A program made the position numbers and the translations under genes. A DNA stretch of 64,000 bases. It comes from Peptostreptococcus equinus (GTDB taxonomy: Bacteria; Bacillota; Clostridia; Peptostreptococcales; Peptostreptococcaceae). Location: positions 1 to 64,000 of the forward strand of contig NZ_CP114052.1 in NCBI RefSeq assembly GCF_027125355.1, read 5' to 3'. The notes beneath the pieces were generated by a model. The model did not search any database, was not told the origin of the DNA, and saw only the letters and a list, made by a program, of their open reading frames with translations. Below are positions 20,646 through 28,749 of this stretch, piece after piece (the first letter of the stretch is position 1; every line of letters begins with the position of its first letter).

Positions 20646-20789
20646 TATTTTATAATAAGAGAATATAAATTATATATATATATTGATGATAATCAGCTAG
20701 AACCTAATGGTCTAAATTCTTATTTTATTTATTTAGTAAAAGATGATAATGGAGATTTTAAAATTGTATCAATGGGCTCAGGTCCTTAA
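20646..20789 (+). pseudogene. C-terminal fragment of a small exported-type protein
   Basis: An open stretch of 47 codons without a start ends in YFIYLVKDDNGDFKIVSMGSGP at the TAA 20787-20789. This ending resembles the last strands of small secreted or lipoprotein domains of the NTF2-like/DUF4829 type. No start codon, signal peptide or ribosome site precedes it, so it is a gene end left by deletion. Identity is tentative. Confidence 0.4.
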
Positions 20790-20947
20790 ATAAATATTTA
20801 TTTTTATGTTACTGATTTATATATTACTATAAAAAGTTATTAGGATTTATAATATGTATGAAAGAAAAAATTTAGCTTTTTTTTTAGCCCATTATTTGAT
20901 AAAATTTATTATACAAAAAAGCATAAGTAATAAATTAGGAGGACAGG

Positions 20948-23900
20948 ATGAAAAATGATCTTATAAAATTAATAAAAAATGAAGATAAAAAAAACCCATT
21001 TACTGATCAGCAGTTAGCAGATATCCTGTCAATATCTAGAAGTAAACTAACTGGAATGAGATTGGAGTTAAATATAGCTTCTTCAAGCGATAGAAGAAAA
21101 GGGCTTTTACATAAAGAAGTATCAAAAATAAAAAAAGCTAACCCTGAATTAAATGACAGAGCTATTACTGAAATATTAATAAAAAAAGGATATAAAATAT
21201 CTAGATCTTTGGTGAGAAGTATTTTGAGTTCTATTGAAAATCAGACTAAAAATGTAAAAATAGAAAGCAATAAAATTAAAATTGAAGATAAAAATAATAT
21301 CATAAGTAAAGAGATAGAAAAAAATACCCACAATACATATATAGGTAAAAATAAATCAAAAATAAAGCGTATAGATAATAGAGAAATTGAACAAGATGCA
21401 TTTGCAGATCTTATTGGTTTTGATGGAAGTTTAAAAGAAAAAATTGCTATGCTAAAATCTGCAATGATGTATCCACCAAATGGACTACATACCATCTTAC
21501 ATGGACAAACTGGTGTTGGTAAGAGTGATATGGCAGAGTGTATGTATAAATTTTCAACATATAATGGATTTAAGAAAAAATCTAGCCCATTTGTGATTTT
21601 TAATTGTGCTGACTATGCAGAAAATCCAAATCTTTTGATAGGACACCTTTTTGGTGTAAAAAAAGGTGCATATACAGGAGCTGACGTATCAAAAGAAGGG
21701 ATAGTCGAAAAAGCTGATGGAGGTATATTATTTTTAGATGAAATTCATAGATTGCCATCTTCTGGTCAAGAAATATTATTTTCTTTAATAGATAGAGGAG
21801 TATATAGAAGATTAGGGGAGAGTAATTTTGAGAGAAGGGCGAAGGTTTTGATAATCTGTGCAACAACAGGAGATCCAAACTCTGATTTATTGGCTACATT
21901 TAAGAGAAGGATACCTGTGACAGTAGAGATACCAAAGTTGGATGATAGACCGAAAGAAGAACGATTTAATTTAATACTTAGATTTTTTAAATTAGAATCT
22001 AGAAGAGTAAATAAAAACTTTATTATTACAAAAAGCGCAATTGAAAAGCTAATGGATTATGATTGTAAAGGTAATATAGGTCAATTAAAAAGTGATATAC
22101 AAGTAACTTGTGCTAGAGCCTTTTCAAAACTTGAGCTAGGAGAAGATACCGTTTACGTAGATGATTATTCTCTTAGAAGAAATATTAGAGAATTTGATAA
22201 TAACTCTGGTTACAATTGGATAGAAGATGTATTTATAGATATTAGTGATGCAAAAAACTCTTTTGGTAGTTTCTACAATAAATCAATATCAGAAATATAT
22301 CAGTATGCAGAAAAAGAACTAAAAATATTAGGCAAGGGCAATTATTCAGATGAAGAGTTGAGAAATATTTTTATAAGGAAAATTGATCAAAAATTTGATG
22401 ACATTATTTCTAATAGAGATATTTTAGGTAATATGAATTTAGAAACTTACTTCAATGGAAATGTTCCCTCTGAAGTAATGGATATAATAGATAAAGTTGA
22501 TGATGTCCTAAAAAATCAGTATAAGCACATAAATCAGTCCTTATATCCAGCTTTAGCTATTCATATTGATCATACTCTTAGAAGAATTAGAGAAGGTAAG
22601 AAAATACTAAACCCTTCTCTGGCAAAAATTTCAAAGAAGATGCCAAATGAATTCGAAATAGCTAGGTATATATCTGGCATTACAGAAAATATTAGCGGAT
22701 TAACCCTACCTGATGATGAATTAGGATATCTAGCTTACTATGTGAATAAATTTTGTATGGTAGAAGAAAAAGTTAGTGGAAATGTCAAAGTCCTGATTGC
22801 AAGCCATGGAAAAGTAGGTATTGAAATGTCAAAGGTAGTAAATTTTTTGATGGGGATGGAATGTACTTATGGAGTGGAAATGCCTTTGGAATATTCTGCA
22901 AAAGAGGGGTTAGAAATATGTTTGTCTAATATTGCTAATATTGAAGCTAATAATGGGATGATAATATTAGTAGATATGGGTTCTTTGGTAATAATTGGTA
23001 ATGAAATAGAAAAGAGATATGGAATAAAGACCAATACTGTCAGTAGAGCTGATACTTTATTGGCAATGGAAATTGGTAAGATGGCTGCTATTGAACAAAA
23101 ATCTTTTGATGAAATAGTAAGTTATTTAGACTCAATAAAAGATTGCGAAGTCAATAAAACTGAAGGACAAATATCAAATGAAATAAATGTTTCTGACAAA
23201 TCAAAAGAAAAGGCTATAATTTCTTTATGTTTGAGTGGACATGGAAATGCAGTAAATATAAAACAGATATTGGAGAGAAAAATATATGATAAAGCTATAG
23301 ATATTAAGGTTATTGCTTTAGGATTATTTGACGAAATAGATATAGAAAAAAGGATTTGCAAATTAGAAGAGGATTACCAAATATTATGTATAGTAGGTAC
23401 CATAGAGGCAAAGTATAATAATATTCCTTTTATAAAATATAGTTCTATAATGAAAGAAGAAGGAGTAAATGAGATTTATAGTCTGTATAGAAAATCTATT
23501 GGAAGTATTGAACATGAGGATATAAAATCAAGCGGAAATTTATCGGACATGATAGATAAAGATTTTATATTTGAGAAATTTGAAGGTATATCAAAAGAAT
23601 ATGTAATAGATACAATGGTATCTAAATTAGAAGAAGCTGGATATGTAGATTCTAAATTCATACTTAGTTTATATAAAAGAGAATCAATGGGTACCCTAGT
23701 TTTCAATAATAGAATAGCTATACCTCATGGACTTCCTGAAAATGTAATAAAACCAGTTATAGCTATAGCAAAACTAAGTAAACCAATATTTTGGGATAAT
23801 GAATATATGGTAGATTTAGTGGCTTTAATAGCTGCAAAAGAAGAAAATCAAGAAGAGATGAGGACTTTATTTACAATTCTTGGTGATGAAGATGAAATAA

Positions 23901-23962
23901 ATACAGTATTACACTCAGACACTAAAGACGAAATATACCAAGTTTTTTCAAAAACAAAATAG
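20948..23962 (+). CDS. Sigma-54-dependent PTS operon activator, LevR family
   Basis: A 1004-residue transcription activator. An N-terminal winged helix-turn-helix (about 1-95) is followed by an AAA+ domain: Walker A GQTGVGKS 186-193, sigma-54 contact loop GAYTGA 240-245 (usual form GAFTGA), and Walker B GGILFLDEIH 258-267. A PRD domain has phosphorylatable His around H539/H542 (HIDHTLRRI). A mannose-type EIIA domain has H620 (ASHGKVG). Next is a EIIB-like segment, and a C-terminal EIIA type 2 domain has H927 (IPHG). LevR/MtlR-type proteins are switched by PTS phosphorylation at these histidines. The terminal EIIA-2 stands where many LevR proteins carry a second PRD. It lies next to its likely target, the -24/-12 promoter of the gat-type operon. 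Confidence 0.93.
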   Translation: MKNDLIKLIKNEDKKNPFTDQQLADILSISRSKLTGMRLELNIASSSDRRKGLLHKEVSKIKKANPELNDRAITEILIKKGYKISRSLVRSILSSIENQTKNVKIESNKIKIEDKNNIISKEIEKNTHNTYIGKNKSKIKRIDNREIEQDAFADLIGFDGSLKEKIAMLKSAMMYPPNGLHTILHGQTGVGKSDMAECMYKFSTYNGFKKKSSPFVIFNCADYAENPNLLIGHLFGVKKGAYTGADVSKEGIVEKADGGILFLDEIHRLPSSGQEILFSLIDRGVYRRLGESNFERRAKVLIICATTGDPNSDLLATFKRRIPVTVEIPKLDDRPKEERFNLILRFFKLESRRVNKNFIITKSAIEKLMDYDCKGNIGQLKSDIQVTCARAFSKLELGEDTVYVDDYSLRRNIREFDNNSGYNWIEDVFIDISDAKNSFGSFYNKSISEIYQYAEKELKILGKGNYSDEELRNIFIRKIDQKFDDIISNRDILGNMNLETYFNGNVPSEVMDIIDKVDDVLKNQYKHINQSLYPALAIHIDHTLRRIREGKKILNPSLAKISKKMPNEFEIARYISGITENISGLTLPDDELGYLAYYVNKFCMVEEKVSGNVKVLIASHGKVGIEMSKVVNFLMGMECTYGVEMPLEYSAKEGLEICLSNIANIEANNGMIILVDMGSLVIIGNEIEKRYGIKTNTVSRADTLLAMEIGKMAAIEQKSFDEIVSYLDSIKDCEVNKTEGQISNEINVSDKSKEKAIISLCLSGHGNAVNIKQILERKIYDKAIDIKVIALGLFDEIDIEKRICKLEEDYQILCIVGTIEAKYNNIPFIKYSSIMKEEGVNEIYSLYRKSIGSIEHEDIKSSGNLSDMIDKDFIFEKFEGISKEYVIDTMVSKLEEAGYVDSKFILSLYKRESMGTLVFNNRIAIPHGLPENVIKPVIAIAKLSKPIFWDNEYMVDLVALIAAKEENQEEMRTLFTILGDEDEINTVLHSDTKDEIYQVFSKTK

Positions 23963-23970
23963 ACAATAAA

Positions 23971-24022
23971 AACCAACAATAAAAACAAAAATATTTTTGT
24001 TTTTATTGTTGGTTGTTTTTTT
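23971..24022 (+). terminator. Terminator of the LevR-type gene, perfect 22-bp palindrome
   Basis: AACCAACAATAAAAACAAAAAT (first arm 23971-23992) is followed immediately by its exact reverse complement (23993-24014), then GTTTTTTTT. No unpaired loop beyond the minimal turn is seen. It is a very strong hairpin that separates the regulator from the sigma-54 promoter. Confidence 0.88.
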
Positions 24023-24133
24023 TGACAAAAAAAGAAAATTGAGAATTTGAAAATATATTCACAAAACTTACAAACACTAGATTACAAATAGTAAATTTAT
24101 TTTTATGGGTTAATTTGAAGGAAAAATAAAAAA

Positions 24134-24150
24134 TGGCATGCTTTATGCTA
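24134..24150 (+). promoter_or_regulatory. Sigma-54 (-24/-12) promoter of the PTS operon
   Basis: TGGCATGCTTTATGCTA matches the sigma-54 consensus TGGCAC-N5-TTGCW, with GG at 24135-24136 and GC at 24147-24148 separated by exactly 10 bases. It lies 76 bases before the EIIA start and right after the gene for a sigma-54 activator. Upstream activator sites would be expected at 24023-24130 but I could not define one. Confidence 0.9.
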
Positions 24151-24225
24151 TATATTATGACAAATAATAATAATTAAAAATTAAAATATATATTATTATT
24201 TTTGTTTTATGAATGGAGGAATTAT

Positions 24226-24684
24226 ATGAGTTTGAAAGATTTTTTTGTGCCGGAATTATTGTTTTATAATATGAAAGCTGAAGATAAATCAGATTATTTC
24301 ACAAAGATGTCTCAAAAAGCTTTAGAACTTGGTTATGTAAATGACCAATTTGAAGTGAATGTAAAAAAGAGAGAGGATACTTTCCCAACGGGAATACAGT
24401 TAGAAGAATGTGCCGTTGCCATACCTCATACAGATGCTGAATATGTAAACAAAGAGTTTATAGCCGTTTCAGTATTTGAACAATCAATAAATTTTGCATC
24501 AATGGAAGATGCTGATGCTGTGTTAGATGTAAAATTGGCATTTATGTTAGGTTTAAATCAGCCACACAGTCAGTTAGAAGTATTAACTCAATTAATGACA
24601 TTAATTCAAGATAATGACAAGGTAAACGCTTTATTAAACGCAGGAAGCAAAGAAGAATTAGAAAAAATATTAAAGGAATTATAA
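24226..24684 (+). CDS. gatA: PTS EIIA component, galactitol/fructose type
   Basis: A 152-residue PTS EIIA type 2 domain that passes phosphate from HPr to EIIB. The phosphorylated histidine is in CAVAIPHTDAEYV. ATG 24226 is preceded by GGAGG. An in-frame TTG at 24202 would overlap the Shine-Dalgarno and is rejected. It is the first gene after the sigma-54 promoter and is followed by EIIB and EIIC as separate polypeptides, the galactitol-family organisation. The sugar alcohol could be galactitol or a pentitol; the sequence alone does not decide. Confidence 0.9.
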   Translation: MSLKDFFVPELLFYNMKAEDKSDYFTKMSQKALELGYVNDQFEVNVKKREDTFPTGIQLEECAVAIPHTDAEYVNKEFIAVSVFEQSINFASMEDADAVLDVKLAFMLGLNQPHSQLEVLTQLMTLIQDNDKVNALLNAGSKEELEKILKEL

Positions 24685-24703
24685 TTTTTAGGAGGAAAGA
24701 AAT

Positions 24704-24985
24704 ATGAGTAAGAAAATATTAGTAGCATGTGGAGCAGGAATAGCAACATCAACAGTAGTTTGCAATAAAGTTGAGCAATTAGTGAAAGATAATAATATAG
24801 ATGCAGAAGTAATTCAGTGTAAAATAGCTGAAGTGAAGTCAAAGCAAGAGGGCGCAGATTTAATAGTATCTACTACAATTTTACCAACTAAATATGATAT
24901 TCCAGCAATTATAGCAACAGGATATATTACAGGTATCAATATGAAGGCTCTTGATCAAAAGATCTTGGATGAGCTAAATAAATAA
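24704..24985 (+). CDS. gatB: PTS EIIB component, galactitol type
   Basis: A 93-residue EIIB of the galactitol/ascorbate fold. The phosphocysteine is C9 in ILVACGAGIATSTVV, the P-loop typical of GatB. It transfers phosphate from EIIA to the incoming polyol. AGGAGG precedes the ATG. It sits 19 bases after gatA and 45 bases before gatC in the same operon. Confidence 0.92.
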   Translation: MSKKILVACGAGIATSTVVCNKVEQLVKDNNIDAEVIQCKIAEVKSKQEGADLIVSTTILPTKYDIPAIIATGYITGINMKALDQKILDELNK

Positions 24986-25030
24986 GTTTATAATTTTTAT
25001 AAAAAATATATATAAATTTTAGGAGGAATT

Positions 25031-26308
25031 ATGGATAAATTACTACAAGTAGTTCAGTACATTTTGGGTATTGGTCCTACGGTAATATTACCGGTAACAA
25101 TTTTATTGTTAGGGTTAGTGTTCAAAATAAAGTTTACAAAGGCTTTAAAGTCTGGTTTGACAATAGGTATAGGATTTGTTGGTATAGGATTAGTTGTTAA
25201 CTTACTTACTTCTACTCTAGGACCAGCAGCGCAGGGAATGGTTGCACGTTTTGGACTTTCACTAACAGTTATAGATGTTGGTTGGCCAACAACTGCATCA
25301 GCAACTTGGGCTTCTCCAGTTGCACCGATAATAATTCCAGTATGTTTGATTGTTAACTTAATTCTTATTTACTTTAATAAGACAAAGACACTTAACATAG
25401 ATATATGGAATTACTGGCACTTTATTGTAGCTGGTGCTTTTGGTTATATAGTAACAGGAAGTTTTATATGGGCAATAATATGTGCTATTATAATGGAGTT
25501 ACTAGTTCTTTATACAGCAGACAAGACTGCTCCTTATGTATCTGAATTTTATGGTTTAGAGGGTGTTTGTTTACCGACTGGTTCTACTGCATCATTTGCA
25601 CCACTAGGATACCTAGTTGGTAAGTTAGTTGAAAAAATACCGGGTCTAAATAAAATAGAGGCAGACCCAGATACTATACAGAAGAGATTTGGTATTTTTG
25701 GTGAACCAATGATGATGGGTATCATATTAGGACTTATATTAGGTGCTTTAGCAGGATATGATCCGGCAAAAATATTTAATACAGGTATGTCAATGGGTGC
25801 TGTAATGTTCTTAATGCCTAGAATGGTTAAGATATTAATGGAAGGTCTAATTCCAATTTCAGAAGCTGTTAGAGATTACTTACAGACAAGATATGAAGGA
25901 AGAGAACTTTACATAGGTCTTGATGCTGCTTTAGCAACTGGACATCCAGCAGTATTATCTACAGCTTTAATACTAGTACCAATTACTTTATTCTTAGCTG
26001 TTATACTACCAGGAAATAGAGTTTTACCATTTGGTGACTTAGCAACAATACCATTCTATATAGCATTTATAGTATGCTTTAGAAAGGGTAATATAGTTCA
26101 GTCTGTAATTACAGGAACAATAGTAATAGCGTTCTCATTATTTATGGCAACAGACCTTGCACCTGTACATACTCAGTTATTAACTCAGGCTCATATGAAA
26201 TTACCACAGGATGCTACTTTGGTATCAAGCTTAGATGCCGGTGGTAACCTTTATAAGTGGGGAATATTCAAATTATCTGAATTAGTAAAAGCAATAGGTT
26301 TATTCTAA
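25031..26308 (+). CDS. gatC: PTS EIIC component, galactitol permease
   Basis: A 425-residue polytopic membrane protein with about 10 hydrophobic segments, forming the translocation channel of the PTS. Family marks are the N-terminal VQYILGIGPTVILPV, the conserved FGEPMMMGIILGLILG and GLDAALATGHPAVLSTAL. GatC-family permeases import galactitol, and related ones import arabitol or other polyols, with phosphorylation. AGGAGG precedes the ATG. A hairpin terminator at 26316-26353 follows before the dehydrogenase genes. Confidence 0.93.
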   Translation: MDKLLQVVQYILGIGPTVILPVTILLLGLVFKIKFTKALKSGLTIGIGFVGIGLVVNLLTSTLGPAAQGMVARFGLSLTVIDVGWPTTASATWASPVAPIIIPVCLIVNLILIYFNKTKTLNIDIWNYWHFIVAGAFGYIVTGSFIWAIICAIIMELLVLYTADKTAPYVSEFYGLEGVCLPTGSTASFAPLGYLVGKLVEKIPGLNKIEADPDTIQKRFGIFGEPMMMGIILGLILGALAGYDPAKIFNTGMSMGAVMFLMPRMVKILMEGLIPISEAVRDYLQTRYEGRELYIGLDAALATGHPAVLSTALILVPITLFLAVILPGNRVLPFGDLATIPFYIAFIVCFRKGNIVQSVITGTIVIAFSLFMATDLAPVHTQLLTQAHMKLPQDATLVSSLDAGGNLYKWGIFKLSELVKAIGLF

Positions 26309-26315
26309 GTTATTT

Positions 26316-26353
26316 AATCTTCCCTAAGCAATTTGCATAGGGAAGATTTTTTA
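26316..26353 (+). terminator. Hairpin terminator/attenuator inside the polyol operon
   Basis: Perfect 11-bp stem AATCTTCCCTA (26316-26326) / TAGGGAAGATT (26338-26348), followed by TTTTAT. It lies 8 bases after the gatC stop and before two dehydrogenase genes. It would lower their expression relative to the PTS genes unless they have a separate promoter. Confidence 0.82.
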
Positions 26354-26437
26354 TAATATTTTGTGGTAATAAATTAATAATAATAAAAATTAGTATTATT
26401 TAAATAAGTGATTATGTAGTTATGTGAAAGGAGAATT

Positions 26438-27475
26438 ATGAAAGCAGTAGTTAAGACAAAAGCAGGTTATGATAATATTGAACTTTTAGACGTTGAAGAG
26501 CCTAAGGTGTATGGTGATAGAGTGAAAATAAAAGTTGCTTATAGTGGTATATGTGGGTCAGATATACATTCATTTAAAGGTGAATATGCTAACATCAAGA
26601 CTCCTATAACAATGGGGCATGAATTTTCTGGAACAGTGGTAGAAATTGGACCAGATGTGAAGAATGTAAAAGTTGGTGATAGAGTTACTTCAGAAACAAC
26701 TTTTGAAACTTGTGAACAGTGCGATTTTTGTAAATCAAAAGACTATAACCTTTGTTCTAGTAGAAAAGGTATAGGTACACAGGTAAATGGTAGCTTTGCT
26801 GAATATGTATTATCTAGAGAAGAAAGTGTTCATGTGCTTCCAGAAAACGTATCATTATTAGCAGCTTCACTTACAGAACCACTAGCATGTTGTGTGCATG
26901 CAGCGCTTGAAAAGTCTACAATTGAAAAGGATGATGTAGTTCTAATTATAGGTCCTGGTCCAATAGGTCTATTACTTGCCCAAGTTGTTAAATCACAAGG
27001 TGCAAAAATAATAATGACAGGTATTACAAAGGATAAGGAAAGATTAGAATTTGCTAAAAAATTAGGTGTAGATATTGTAGTTGATGTTCAAGAAGAGTCC
27101 TTGAAAGATGTAATAATGAAAGAAACTAATAACTACGGAGTAGATAAGGGATTTGATTGTTCAGGGTTTATACCAGCAGTTAATGATGCCTTCCCACTAT
27201 TAAAGAAGAAAGCTACTTTTGTACAGCTTGGTATTGCTGCCAAGAGATACAATGAAATAGACTGTGAATCTTTAGTTCAAAGAGAAATTAATTATGTTGG
27301 TTCAAGATCTCAAAAACCAAGTTCTTGGGTTAAGTCCTTAGAATTATTAGAAGCAGGAAAGGTTGATACTGAAGCCTTAATTACAAAGATAGTTTCACTA
27401 GAACAGTTCCATGAAGGAATTGAAGACTTAATGGCTGGTAATGAAATTAAGGTAGCAGTTGATTCATCAAAATAA
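26438..27475 (+). CDS. Zinc-dependent medium-chain dehydrogenase (sorbitol/threonine DH-like)
   Basis: A 345-residue MDR-superfamily NAD(P)-dependent alcohol dehydrogenase. Catalytic zinc ligands are C39 (GICGSD) and H61-E62 (GHEFSG). The structural zinc cysteines C92, C95, C98 and C106 are all present. The Rossmann motif is IIGPGPIGLLLAQVVKSQG. GGAG precedes the ATG. It follows the PTS genes and precedes a second MDR enzyme, so it probably oxidises a sugar alcohol or its phosphate. The family does not allow a firm choice of substrate. Confidence 0.85.
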   Translation: MKAVVKTKAGYDNIELLDVEEPKVYGDRVKIKVAYSGICGSDIHSFKGEYANIKTPITMGHEFSGTVVEIGPDVKNVKVGDRVTSETTFETCEQCDFCKSKDYNLCSSRKGIGTQVNGSFAEYVLSREESVHVLPENVSLLAASLTEPLACCVHAALEKSTIEKDDVVLIIGPGPIGLLLAQVVKSQGAKIIMTGITKDKERLEFAKKLGVDIVVDVQEESLKDVIMKETNNYGVDKGFDCSGFIPAVNDAFPLLKKKATFVQLGIAAKRYNEIDCESLVQREINYVGSRSQKPSSWVKSLELLEAGKVDTEALITKIVSLEQFHEGIEDLMAGNEIKVAVDSSK

Positions 27476-27491
27476 ATATTAGGAGGAATCA

Positions 27492-28544
27492 ATGAAAAGT
27501 TTAAGATTATATGGAAAAAGAGATATTAGGTTTGAAGAAGCTCCAATGCCTACAATAGAAAATGAAAATGAAGTAATAATAAAAGTTATGGTAACAGGAA
27601 TATGTGGATCAGATGGTCATAGATATTCTATGCTAGGTCCTTATATAGAAGGTATGATATGGGGACATGAGTTCTCAGGAATAGTACATAAAGTAGGAGC
27701 AAATGTTAAAAACATAAAGGAAGGAGATAGAGTAACAGCTTCCCCAAGCCTTTATTGTGGACATTGTGAGTCTTGTAAAAAGAGTGAATTTGCAAGGTGT
27801 GATAGTTTAAAAGTAATTGGAGCAAAGGATCCTGGTTGCTTTGCACAGTACACAAAAGTTCCAGCAGAAAATGTTGTGCCAATACCTGATGAAGTAGACT
27901 TTGATAAGGCTTCAATGATAGAACCAGCAGCTGTTGCTTTACATGGGCTTTATAAAACAAACATCAATGTAGGAGACGATGTGGCTGTAATTGGTTGTGG
28001 AACAATTGGTCTTTTAGCAATCCAATGGGCAAAGGTATTTGGAGCTAAGAAGATTATAGCTATTGATATAGACGATGCAAAGCTTGAACTAGCTATGTCT
28101 TTAGGAGCTACGCATATCGTAAATTCATTAAAGGGATTGCCACATGAACAAGTAGAAACAATTACAGATGGTAGAAGAGTAGATGTAGCAGTTGAATCTG
28201 CAGGATCCAAAATAACATCTGCACAAGTATTTGCACTACCAAGAAAAGGTGGAAAAGTAGTATTCTTGGGGATACCTTATGGTGATATAAATATTGAAAG
28301 ATTCTATTTTGAAAAAATAGTTAGAAATGAGTTGACTATATATGGATCATGGAATTCAGTGTCAGCACCATTCCCAGGAAGAGAATGGACTAGTGCTGTA
28401 CATTTTATGAAGACTGGCCAAATAGATCCATCATCACTTATTACTCATAGATTAGACTTATCTGAAGGTCCTGAAATTTTTGAAAAGATTGCAGAGAGAA
28501 CTCCAGGTATAGGTAAGGTTTTATTCTATCCAAACGGTAAATAA
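27492..28544 (+). CDS. gatD: Galactitol-1-phosphate 5-dehydrogenase-like MDR enzyme
   Basis: A 350-residue zinc MDR dehydrogenase. Zinc ligands are C38 (GICGSDGHRY) and H59-E60 (WGHEFSG), with structural cysteines C89, C92, C95 and C103. The cofactor motif is VIGCGTIGLLAIQWAK. The overall pattern (MKSLRLYGKRDIRFEE, NSVSAPFPGREW near the end) is that of GatD and polyol-phosphate dehydrogenases. It would oxidise the phosphorylated polyol from the PTS. No tagatose-6-P kinase or aldolase genes are in the cluster, so later steps are elsewhere. AGGAGG precedes the ATG. Confidence 0.87.
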   Translation: MKSLRLYGKRDIRFEEAPMPTIENENEVIIKVMVTGICGSDGHRYSMLGPYIEGMIWGHEFSGIVHKVGANVKNIKEGDRVTASPSLYCGHCESCKKSEFARCDSLKVIGAKDPGCFAQYTKVPAENVVPIPDEVDFDKASMIEPAAVALHGLYKTNINVGDDVAVIGCGTIGLLAIQWAKVFGAKKIIAIDIDDAKLELAMSLGATHIVNSLKGLPHEQVETITDGRRVDVAVESAGSKITSAQVFALPRKGGKVVFLGIPYGDINIERFYFEKIVRNELTIYGSWNSVSAPFPGREWTSAVHFMKTGQIDPSSLITHRLDLSEGPEIFEKIAERTPGIGKVLFYPNGK

Positions 28545-28575
28545 ATTTTTTAGATTTATTATATATAACAATATA

Positions 28576-28614
28576 AAAATAAAGAGAGTTCATTGGACTC
28601 TCTTTATTTTTATA
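28576..28614 (+). terminator. Terminator of the polyol operon
   Basis: AAAATAAAGAGAGT (28576-28589) pairs with ACTCTCTTTATTTT (28597-28610), giving a 14-bp perfect stem with a 7-base loop and a T-rich tail. The symmetrical A/T ends could also work on the other strand, but no converging gene is near. Confidence 0.88.
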
Positions 28615-28749
28615 TTATTTAAAAAACTTAAAATACTAATAACATTGTAACTTTGACAAGAAAATACTTATTAAAAAAATTTGATTTTTTATGATATAAT
28701 AAAATTTATAGATTTAAGAAAAATTAATTATAGTGAAAGAGGTGTATAA

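Noticed and set aside
23971..24014. 22-bp perfect palindrome as a regulator-binding site for the sigma-54 activator
   Set aside because: It is followed directly by a T8 tract just after the stop codon and so is best explained as the terminator.
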